From positions 14,300,111-14,364,110 of the forward strand of contig JAAONU010000016.1 in assembly GCA_012932295.1 (NCBI GenBank): a stretch of DNA of 64,000 bases, read 5' to 3'. Both the position numbers and the translations under genes were made by a program. The DNA is from Cyclina sinensis (taxonomy: Eukaryota; Mollusca; Bivalvia; Venerida; Veneridae). The stretch's first letter is position 1; each line of letters begins with the position of its first letter. Positions 49,201-61,200 of the stretch are shown here, in pieces. A model generated the notes under the pieces. It was not told the origin of the DNA, did not search any database, and saw only the letters and a list, made by a program, of their open reading frames with translations.

Positions 49201-52200
49201 AATGTGTAATCAATATCAATATAAAACCTACCAAATAATGTGTAATCAATATCAAGCACTAGAAGTTTTTTTCCCTTTCTTGGTTCTGTGATTATATCTA
49301 TTTTATAGTCCTTCACTCTCTTCTCTATTTTTTGTAGGAATTCCTCTCTGAAATAGTAAAATATCATTCATATTGTATTGCTGGCACGATTTTAAAACAA
49401 TATGTAATTTATAATGCATCATGAATTCTGTGAGCTAGTGTAATTTTGTATCACTAAATTTCTTCGGTACCTTGGTAAGATACTGTACAATAAATATTGT
49501 TCTTATCCAAAACTTGTACTTTTTACGCATCAGGAAAATATTCTGTCACAGAATTTCCTTTAAATGCATGTATTACCTGAAATGTTTTTATTTACCTAAA
49601 CAGAATTTGCATACTGATAAAATGATGGTATCGAATTATACCCATTACTTACTTTTTGTTAAGCTATAAAACAGACTTGCCTACCATTCAGTCTGGGCAG
49701 AACTACTTACTGTTTGAAAAAAGTCTAAATAAATATATCGACTAAAACAGAAAAAAAAACACCATGATTAGTAGGTCAAAAATTCCTACCACAAGTACTG
49801 CTACATGTACCTGTTTTCTATTGCAATTTCCTCTTCTTCAATATCAAAATCATTTACAACTTCTGGCAGGTCTGCTGGTGGCTCTGATATTTTTGTCTGA
49901 AAGAGTGTTCTGTATGATCAGAATCCACATAAGCTTCTTAAACTTTGTGTGCTGCTGGATGACATTTGTCCTTATACATGGAATACCTAAATATACAGCT
50001 GTATAATATACTCAATCTACAGGTATAAATATATCTAACGAAATACAAGGGTGTCTTGCATTGTGACAGTAAAATGTCAAATTGGTTTTCTTGACGTCAA
50101 AGGTTTGTAGCCTGACATTTGAATCTGAGATTACTACATTCTTTCTTTTAATTGAAGAACCCACAAAGCACTAATTAAGATTATATCATGGTGAACAATG
50201 ATTTGTTCTTGGACAATGAAAAATTTCAAACATTCCATGCACATAGCACACCCTTCCTCACATCCTTTATGACAGATCAAGGGATGACACCATTTTACAC
50301 TATGACACAAAACATTTATAGCAAATTTTCTGGTACATGTATATGTTATCTGTGCAATCAGGCCTGAGGCCCTCGAGAGTAAAAATCACAGAAACTGGAT
50401 GTCATGATTTAAATATATCTCAGTTAATAGAAGTTGCAAGAACTTGTTTCTACAATCAATGGTGAATGAATATAAACTACACTAGGACTGAATTATAATC
50501 AGCTTGTAAATTCAAAGTGTAAAAAGAACAACAAAATCTCACAAATTACATAGACCCTTATCAATTAAGTTGTCGCTAAAAATTAACTTCATCTATTTCT
50601 GAAGATATCTAACTAAATCAATTTAATTAAATTTTTTGTACTGAGACATTACAAGTCTTTATGTTACCTTGGACTTTCTTCCGACAAAAAATGTTATGTG
50701 GAAATGGCAATACTTACAATTTCTTCCTCCCTAGTTCCCATCATCATAATCTTGGTTCCTGGTTTAAGTTTAAGGTCACCAAGTACAACACCATCATCTG
50801 GTACTTTTCCTGCAATGCATCATTTTTTTATAGCTGCTTCTTTTAACTGCTGAGAATTTCTTTTCTTTTAGAATATATTACATAGTAAGTAGAACATTAT
50901 AATATATTACTATTGTATACCATTTGTTTTTCAATTTCTTTTTCTCATTTAGCCAATCACTGCAACTGTCTTATTATTATTATTAAAAGTCAGTGAATGA
51001 AGATGTTTTCCACACAATTTAATTTATTACTAATCATTTAAATTTTGTGACGGGACTGTTCTAAGTAGTTTTTCTACAAATCAGTTTGTAGTGGGAGTTG
51101 TTTAGTTCTACTATCTGGAATAAACTGAAAAGTATTTTACATTTTTTATGTGTCCAACATATAATTACATGTACCTTGCCAAATTCGTGTAAAGTACTGT
51201 AACTGTAAACTTTTGCAAATGGAGTTAACTTTTGTCACACTCATAAAATCTATGATAAGTCTGCATTATTTCTTTTGCAGAAATATATTGTATCTCCGAA
51301 GACTATATCAAATTTAGCTTAAAGTGTGTGTGTGTGTTTAGCAGGCGGGTTTGCACAAGGACCGGGACTATCCTTCAAATTTCCACCATTCTTATTACCA
51401 ACAGCATGAGCATGATAGAATCTTACAAAGACAATAGCGACTATCACTCTTTTCTTCAGCGTGAGCATTTGACAATATTTCACCTATGACCTAAATGAGT
51501 TTTGGCAATTTCTCTACTCTCTCTACAAAACTTCTTCTAACTGGGTCTTTCTGACCAAAAGTGTGTTCTGGAAACTGAAATGTCTTTACTGACAGTATAT
51601 CAATTATGAAACAATGACTTATACATCATTACATGTATATGCCATCTCAATATTAAGAAATGGACAATTTCAAATGTTTTATTCTTAAAATATGTCAGTA
51701 TACTTTTTGATTTCAAACAATTTTTAAAAATCAAAGCAGTCATGTTGTTTGAGGAGAAGCAGTGGTCCAGGGACACCTCCAGATCTGGAGGTTGCTAGTT
51801 CAAATCCCACCAGAGGTGAGAGTCTCCAGTGACATTCCTCACTTTCAGCGCGAGTACAGTTTGAACCCAGGAAGAAGTAAGTTGCAAGAACTTGCCTGCC
51901 TAGCATAGTCAGTATTGATTGTTGGCAGTAATAAGCTGAACTTGAGTTAAAAATGATTACAATGTAGACTAGTTAAGATTAATGCAATAAAATATTGATG
52001 TTTCGTGTGATAGAGGATGGCAAGTGTTTGCTGTTGTAACAAAACCATTACAGTACGCGCCAGGAGGAACTCACATGATTTTCCGCTTTATTTCGCGGAC
52101 GCAGAAAAAAAATTCCGTCGCGACATCGAGGAAAAAAGGATTTCCTCGACATCGCGAAATATCTCGGCAATATTTGACGACCAGCGCGAAAATAATTAGA

Positions 52201-55200
52201 GTCATAACTCACCTGGATAAGCTGAACATTTAATGAAATGACCGTAATGAAACTGTGCATTTTACGTCTGCAAATGTGACATTTGGCAAAATTAAAACCA
52301 AATTTCTAATACATTTGCTGTGTATTCCATCGTTGAAAACGCTCGTTATTGTATAGCAAAATCGATCAATAATTTTGTCAAGTGCATAGACGATACAGAT
52401 GTTGCAGTAGGGTTTACATGTTGTATGTTTTCTTTAAATATAGGAAAGCAGTTTAAACACATGTAAATCGAAAAGCAGTCAATTTATTTTCTGAAAATAA
52501 GGTCAGCTGTTCCGAGAAGCAATTACTTTCGGTTTTGAATTGTCATTCCTTCCGTTAACAAATACGAGCATTCGTAAACAAATGCATCAGAATGAGAGTT
52601 TTACACATTCAAATGATATTTTAAAGCGTAAAATTCGCCAATATGCGTGTAATCAGGAACTTAGTGACCCTCGATACATCAATTCTTATCTGTGAAAACC
52701 ATTTGGCGGACGTCCGCCGCGATATTTGGTGACCATGTCCGCAGCGGTGATCCTCGAAATGCGGCGGATTTGTTCGCATTTTAAGGAATAGGTAGTCTGT
52801 GACGACCTCGAGGAAAATGAGAGTTCTTCCTGGTGCGTTCTGTATCCACTATTGTTTTGACTTTTGTGAAATGAGATGTTAAGGGCAAGTTACAGTACGC
52901 GCCAGGAGGAACTCACATTTTCCGCTTTATTTCGCGGACGCGGAAAAAAAAATATCCGCCGCGACATCGAGGAGAAAAACGGATTTCCTTGATGTCTCGA
53001 CATCGCGAAATATCTCGGCGATATTTGACGACCAGCGCGAAAATAATTAGAGTCATAACTCACCTGGATAAGCTGAACATTTAATGAAATGACCGTAATG
53101 AAACTGTGCATTTTACGTCTGCCAATTATGTGACATTTGGTAAAATTAAAACCAAAATTTCTCATATATTTGCTGTGTTTCCGTCGTTGAAAACGCTCGT
53201 TATTGTATAGCAAAATCGATCAATAATTTTGTCAAGCGCATAGACGATACAGATGTCGCAGTAGGGTTTACATGTTGTATGTTTTCTTTAAATATAGCAG
53301 AGCAGTTTTAACACGTGTAAATCGAAAACCAGTCAATTTATTTTCTGAAAATAGGGTCAGCTGTTCCGAGAAACAATTACTTTCGGTTTTGAATTGTCAT
53401 TCCTTCCGTTAACAAATACGAGCATTCGTAAACAAATGAATCAGAATGAGAGTTTTATGAGAGTTTTATACATTTAAATGATATTTTAAAGCGTAAAATT
53501 CGCCGAAATGCGTGTTATCAGGAACTTTGTTAGCCTCGATACGTCAATTCTGACCTGTGAAAAAGTTCGCGGAACCATTTAGCGGACGTCCGCCGCGATA
53601 TTTGGTGACCATGTCCGCGGCGGTCGTCCTCGAAATGCGGCGGATTTGGTCGCGTTTTAAGGAATGGGTAGTCTGCGACGACCTCGAGGAAAACGAGAGT
53701 TCCTCCTGGCACGTACTGTAAGGGCACATTATCAACATCCAAATGAAAGTGGGTGCCAAAACAGCATAAATGAGACTAAATCTTAGGACGTCCATTCTGT
53801 TGTATCAGAATAGTCTTCTGCTGTCGTTCTGAATTTTATGAAATGAGATGTTTAGGTCATGTTATAAATGTCCAAATGAAAGTGGGTGCCAGAACGGCAT
53901 AAATGAGACTACATCTTAGGGCGCCCATTCTGTTAAACACTAAAAACTGTCAAAACTACTATAACCGAGTTTCTTCTAATGTAAATCAATGCTTAATTTT
54001 ATATTAAAAAAGGTCCGTACCCCTAGACATTCCTAGTAGTATTGTCTAGAGGTACGGATCCGTACCTCTAGACTGCCGGTCTAGGGGTACGGATCCGTAC
54101 CTCTAGACACTGCCATCAGAATGGTCTTCTGCTGTCTTTCTGAATTTTATGAAATGAGATTTTTTGGTCATGTTATAAATGTCCAAATGAAAGTGGGTGC
54201 CAGAACGGCATAAATAAGACTACATCTAAGGGCGCCCATTCTGTCGTATCAGAATGGTCTTCTGTCGTTCTGCATTTTATGAAATGAGATGTTTAGGTCA
54301 CGTTATAAATGTCCAAATGAAAATGGGTGGCAGAACAGCTCTGACATAAATGAGACTACATGTAAGGGCATCTTTGGAGTTTGGGACACTATCTTAGTTT
54401 GACTGTTTTCACGAAAACGATCAGGGCCAATTCAAAATCTTGAAAATGTAACGATTCGCCACAATAACGATTTGCCACTAACGATTCGCCACAGGTTCAT
54501 ATAACGATTCACCACAGAGTAATAACAACTCGCCACAAACAAATAACGATTCACCACAAAGTAATAAAACAAAATAATTTTGTTGTACTTATGTGTTTCA
54601 TTTATATTTGTTTGGTAATTTGATGAAAAAAATAAATGGAAAAAGAAATTTTGGTTTGTATTTGCTTCATTATTTAACTTTGCTCCGTGGAGCAATATAT
54701 TTTGTCTTTAATATACTTTGATGAAGCTACTGAAATGTTTAATATATCATTTGTAATGAGGTTATATCCCGGTTTTAACTATTTATTATTTTGTTATCAA
54801 TTAATTCAATCAAAATCAAACATGGTAAATTACTAAAAGACAATAAGAACTCTATGTGAGAAGTTTTATGGAAACTTTGTATTAAACAATCATAAAAGAA
54901 AATGTTTATTAAGTGTATGTGTTCTGTTTTTAATAGGCTTGACAACATCACATAAAAGACACAAGTTTAAAGAACGTTATATAGAAATTTATATATAATA
55001 TTAATTGTAAGGTTTTCTTATTAATTAATGCACATATAAATTTAAATTTTGTGTGTGTGTTTTTTTTATGATGATGGTGATACTGCTTTCATTTGAAGGG
55101 ATTAGTGAAGTAAATCAAACAAATTACCTTGTCATTTATAAAGGTGTTGATTGGTATTGTATTTTACTGTACTTTATCTTTATTACTCGTGAAATGTTAC

Positions 55201-58200
55201 GATCATATTTCTATTTGAAAGACCCTAAGCTGATTACATAATCATGTCATTAATATAGGCGCTGATTGGACATTGTTTATTAAATGTGTCATATAACAGT
55301 AGTAACGCCCGCAAGGTGTGTTTTATCAATGACTTAAGATCAAAGCTAATAATTATATATAATTGGTAATCATTTATTTTTTGTTTTGATAAGGCCAAAA
55401 CAAAATAATAATGTGGTTCTGGTAACATGCTGAAAAAAAATAGGGTAGGTAGGTAGGAAAAATATTTTATTTTTTAGAAATATTTTATTTCGGCTAAAAC
55501 TGGACATCTATTAAATATGAATAGATGAATAGGATACCACTATCATATATTACCAGTATATTAATTGATACACCAGAACACAGAAAAATCTGACAGTATT
55601 AAACATGTTCCCTGGAATAAAAAGACAGTCACAAATGAATGATTTTAATCTCACTATTAAAAAAAACAAAAAACAACCAAGTAGTTCCTGATATTCAGAT
55701 AAAAATGGATGGATTAATTTTTTAAGTTTTTGTACAACATTTTACTGTTTGCCATAAGGGCGACTTACTGCAGGTAAGATACCTTTCTCTTTACAGTCAT
55801 CACATAAGGGCAATACAGATTTGTACCTTTTCTTTAATTCTGGACAAATGATACCCTGCTGAATGCCACAGTAAGAACATATGTCTTTCCTACCAATGTC
55901 GCTTCCATAATATGGAATTTCAATCAAAGACAGACAAGTAAGATTTGCACGAGTCATTACTTTTCCATGAAGGTAGTGTTTTGGCGGGGTGATTGGTGCA
56001 CCGCAAGTGTAATCAAAGTCGCTGAGCAAGTTAATCAGAGAGAACTGTTGGCGTTCAGACAGACGGTGTTTGCAGTACAATACTCGTGGTTTCCTGCACT
56101 CAATACAAGTGACCACTGTTCGTGCATTTTGAGTTGTACAGATACCATACTCTCCAAATACTGGCTGTTCAGCAACTTCATTTACCAACCGGTCAGCATT
56201 ATCTTCCATTACTACATGATTATCAGTTGCATTTGTTGTTTCAACTGCAGACATGCCTGGCTGTTCTGTCAGAGGTTCATTGTGTTTATCTTTATGCTTT
56301 TTTCTCTGTTTCTGTTCAGAAATATTTTTCAAAGAAGGCCGTGCTTCTTCTGTGGTTTCCTCATGTTTCACTGCCTCATATTTCTTGTAATGGTCTGGGT
56401 TGAATTCATCCAATACTGGATCTGGAAGCCACTGCAAAAGTTCTTCTGGCAAATCTGGGGGCAAGCAACATTTTTCATCTTTACATCTTCTTATTTGAAA
56501 AGAATAGTGTCTTTCACGACAGTGGTCTGCTATCCAGGTGTTGTAGGACTTTACTTTCTTTGTATGTACTTTTTGCAATTTGGTATCGTCCAAGTCCGGA
56601 AATTTCTCTCTCAAATGCCGCTTTAATATATCTATTTCAAGATCACTTACTGGGTCTACTGCTTCAATTTGTTCTGTTTTAAGCTTAAGGCGTGTGAATC
56701 TATTCCTCACCACAGCTTGTACTGGTTCTACGAGTGCAGAATACTTTAACTTAAAGTCTGGACTTCTGGTAGCTTTAGCCCTGATGTCTGCCATGCTTCC
56801 ACACTTCTTAAGCTCTGCCTCTAACAATTCATCCCCCTTTTCCCTCTCCAAGGCACAGTTCTGCAGCCCAATGTTTAAAATAGACATAACCCTTTCAGCA
56901 GGGTTGGTCCAGCTGTGACCAGGCGCACATCTTGCGTGAATTAACATTTCCAGATTTAGCTCCAAAAATAAACATATTGATGAGCATTTGACAGCCTCAA
57001 GAGTGTTCCTCTGATCTGTCCCCCCATCTGTGAACTTCATCAGTATCTTTTTCTTGTCTTCTTTCAATATCTTTGCTAGGACAGCAGCATGCCGAAAAGG
57101 ATTTGACTGTTGAAATACTGAATCATTTATTACAGTAAAAACTTTACCTTTAACAAAGGATTTATCCACAGTTTCGGGTATACAGCATTTCAGCGTCACA
57201 GATGGAGTCAATGACATCTTTGTCATATCATGATCCATAGCACACATGGTAGTTGAAGTAACTGCAATGGATTGCCTTCCTCTTACCCCAGTTGACACAG
57301 GAGCTCCTGGTTCTCCCACTGGCACTTTAGCCTTGTCATCACAAAAGAATAAATTGGTTTCTTCTTTAACCTCAATAGCTTTCTCTTTGAAATATTTCAA
57401 CTGGGCAGCGCAATAATGTTGGTCTGGATGGGATAAGCGTAACTGTCGTCTTTGAATCTTATGCTGAACGTCAAGCTTAGAGGTGAAGTTCAAAGCTGTT
57501 CGAGCATAGGGGTTTTTTGGAGAGAACTGGAGTCTTACCAAACTCTTTGATGGCACAGGTGTTTCAGGTGGACATCTCTCGACAGCTTTATTTATAAGGT
57601 CTTCTAATGAAAGCCATTCTGAAAGGTGAGATACATTATGCCGCCTCTCATCTGCAGCAGTCTTTTCTTCAACAATGGCACCTAGATGTGAAAAGAAAAC
57701 ATCATATGCTCCACTTGGTCTTCCTGGGTTAAGACATCTTAAATCTCCTAATAGGCCCTTTTCTCCAAGAAAAATGAGCCTAAGTCTTTCCTGAGTGACT
57801 GGATGTTCAGCTACTGAGGAGTCCATAGTCAGCTCCTTGTATATGAAATCTGCAACTGATTGTTTAACTTCAACAATATTATTCAGCTTTTCCTTAAATG
57901 CCTTTTTTTGTGCTCTACTATGACAAACATTCAAATGTGGTCTTAACTTTTGAACCATTCTTGCCCCATCAGTTAAAATTTGAGCCTCTGACCTACTGCT
58001 ATTAACTTTTACAATACAGTGAGTAGTAACAGTTCCTCCTCCAGGACAAAATTTAATCAAGTCTATGGGACATGAAAGCTGAAGCTCATCAAAATATCTC
58101 AACCTCTGCATGTTATCAACAAAAGGTTTATCTAAATGTGAATCTTCATCAAAAATTACAGGGTCACACAGATCTTTTTGCTTCATAACATTATCAATTA

Positions 58201-61200
58201 ACATGTACTTATTTTTGACAGCAAGTATTGTTTTGTTTCTATGATCTAGAGTTGCGTGACTGTCAATTGTTCTAGCAGGATGGTCGCTTTGCTTATAGTG
58301 ACGGGATTTATCAGATTGCCTGACAAGGTAGTCTTTGTAAAACACTAAACAATCTGCAAGATGCCGTATTTCTTCTGCAGCAACCTTCCACTGTGCAGTA
58401 CTGTTCACCACAGGCTTTAGTAAGATACTGTATATTGCTTGGCTGTGACTATCTAACTGTTGTGCACTCATGGGGAGTTCTTTAAGCTTCTTACGCTTAG
58501 TGTCATTATACCCAGTATATTTCCCAAACATAGGTGGAACTGGTATGACTTCTTTAATTTTCAAAGCAGCTCCATTGATAATGTCCTGCTGATTTGTTAT
58601 GTACCATAGTGCATTACAAAGAACCTGAAATAGACAAGTCAATATTAAAAGCTTCATTTATACAATGAGTGAGTTGTGGTAAAACAGTAAACTATCTATT
58701 TATGTACTTCATAATTTTTTCATTGCAAAGAATTTTGTATTTTAATAGGTTGTTTCCAAAAGAGGTCCTTTCATATAACACATATCCTAATTAATAATAG
58801 TATTTGTAGCATGTGAAATGAATGTTTAAAACACATATATCTTTTGAAGGAAACAGGAAAGGGAATGACTTAAATGAATATAGACCTATGTTTGACAAAT
58901 ATTTGTACGAGATGTCAGAATAGATATATTTAAAATTAAGTGGCATTTATATTAATATTCAGTATAAAACAAGAAAGCTCAGATTTTTATCTACAGAGCA
59001 CAAACATTGGACACATGTTAAAAGGAGTATGTTTGTTTGGTTTTTGGGGTTTGCATTTGCAACGACAGTATTTCAGTCATATGGGGACGTCAAGCTAATT
59101 ACAGGCGGAGGAAACCTAGAGTGTACAGAGGCATCTGGGTAGAACCACCGACCCACCACAAGCCAACTGAAGGGCTTCCTCACAAGAAAATCCAAAGTAC
59201 CCAGACTAGATTCAAACCATAGTGGTGAGGGTCTGAGAGATTGCAAGTCCATGACCATAACCGCTCGGCCACAGAGACCCCCAAAAGGATTAATATTGTT
59301 TATATAAAAAGAGACCATTTAGACTCACCACAACCATATTTAGCAGAAAGAATATATCACACCATCACCAGATTTATATCAATATTGAAAAGTTTAGTAG
59401 GCTTTTAGAATCTACAGAGCAAGCATGTACATTTTTACTATGTACTACGGTACATGCACACTGAAAGAAAAAGGAAAGTATACATGTTGGTTTTTAGAAT
59501 TATTTCATTATTGGCTATAAAGTTTATTCATGTGATGGAAAATGAACTGATTTTTTCTTATTGTTTTGCTTTGAAATGAATTAAATATAGTTTTTTGTTG
59601 AATGTATACTTTCTTTTTCCTTTCACTGTATATTAAATCTACAGAGCAAGCATGTACATTTGTACTATATAAAAAATTAAGCAATACTATGCTGCATATA
59701 CAATATACTCACATATTTTTATACTGCAACAGCAATGAAATCAGTATTAATTATTTAATATTTAAAGTATTGTTTTGTTTTTTAAATATTAAAGATGGAT
59801 ATGAATAAAGTATTATGAAATGGCAGTATCATATGCAAAAATTTTTTCTTAAAAATGTTTTAATATTACCTCAAACCTGCTTAAGAAATATAAATCAATT
59901 TATATAATATAGACTTTGTCAGAAATCAGTAAGAAAAACATTTTTTATTTGCTTGAAAATTTCATTTTGTATTTATTATTATAAAAGCAAATTTCAAAAT
60001 ACCTGAATAAAGTAGCTGCCTTGTGTTTTTGCTGTGCATTTTGGGAAGTCCAGTTTCTGCTCTATAAAACTATCAACCAAATCATTGTAGAGAAGATCTT
60101 TGCTTGAAAGTCCAGACTTCAAACCAGAACTGAAAAATAGCAATTTATTTTTAAACTGAATTGTATTTGTAATTTATTAACTTAAGGTTAACAAGTTTTA
60201 GTTATAATATTAAAACTGTAATAGCATTACTTTAAAAAAGACAACTGTCAATTGATCTTGTCTAGATGTCAGAAGTTTATTTCAAAACAGTCAGATCTAG
60301 ATCGAAACCATGCCAGCCTGGTGATGCTACACAAAATAAAAAACAAACAGGTCAATGTCAATCACAATCACCTTACAAACACAAGAAACAACAAATTCCT
60401 CATCCCACAATCAAAAACACAACATCACATGGACTCATTTTTCCCAAGGACTATACGACTCTGAAACGAATTACCGACCGATATTAAGGCTACCCCAACT
60501 GTGCCAGCTTTTATCAGTGGATTAAACAAGCTTTATAGATTTTAAGCATTCAAAATAAATGTTTAAGTAATATCTTCAGTTAAATCTTATTTTCTTTGTT
60601 ATTATCTTTTATAATTTTAATGTTCCTGACACGCGCCTGCCTAGTATAGTCAGTATTGACTTTTGGCTAAGTTGAAGATCTTAAACATTCAATGCCTTTT
60701 CTCTCTTCGTATAAAATTACAGTACAAACCTTGAAGCTTTCTTTTCAGGAAAACCTCTCCCTCCAGCCATCAACATCTGGAACGCATTGATGGTTTTTTT
60801 GTTTGTTTCTTGTAGTACGGACATCAATAATGGTTCAGGATTTTCATCCATTTTTTCCAAGCATGTGAACTCGATACATTTTACATCAAACCTTTCCACA
60901 ATTGTACCAATTGTCATACATCCTGAAATGATTTTTTTTTCTATTAGGGTTTCAGTAATGGTGGTTTGTATGCCTGCATTGGGGGCACTCAAAATCCCCA
61001 ATTTTATCAGTGTCAGAAGAGGATTATGAGCGATGGAGATTTTGATATACACTCATATGCCATATATAAAAGCAATATATAAATGGGCTTTCAATATTAA
61101 ATATTTATATTTATATTTTATTCTATCTTTATAGTATTTCTGTTTATATAAATAAAATGAAATATTAAAGATTATATTGTAAAAGGCATATATGCACCCT

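Noticed and set aside
48924..49367. A single-exon protein containing four [12 protein letters not shown] repeats
   Set aside because: The repeats are the tandem copies of the exon 4 end running into intron 4. The family protein and phase of exon 5 require splicing at 49232.
55967..56626. 219-codon plus-strand ORF rich in Phe, Cys and Leu
   Set aside because: It is the antisense shadow of exon D of the transposase, whose minus-strand frame is open for 960 codons with family-like motifs.
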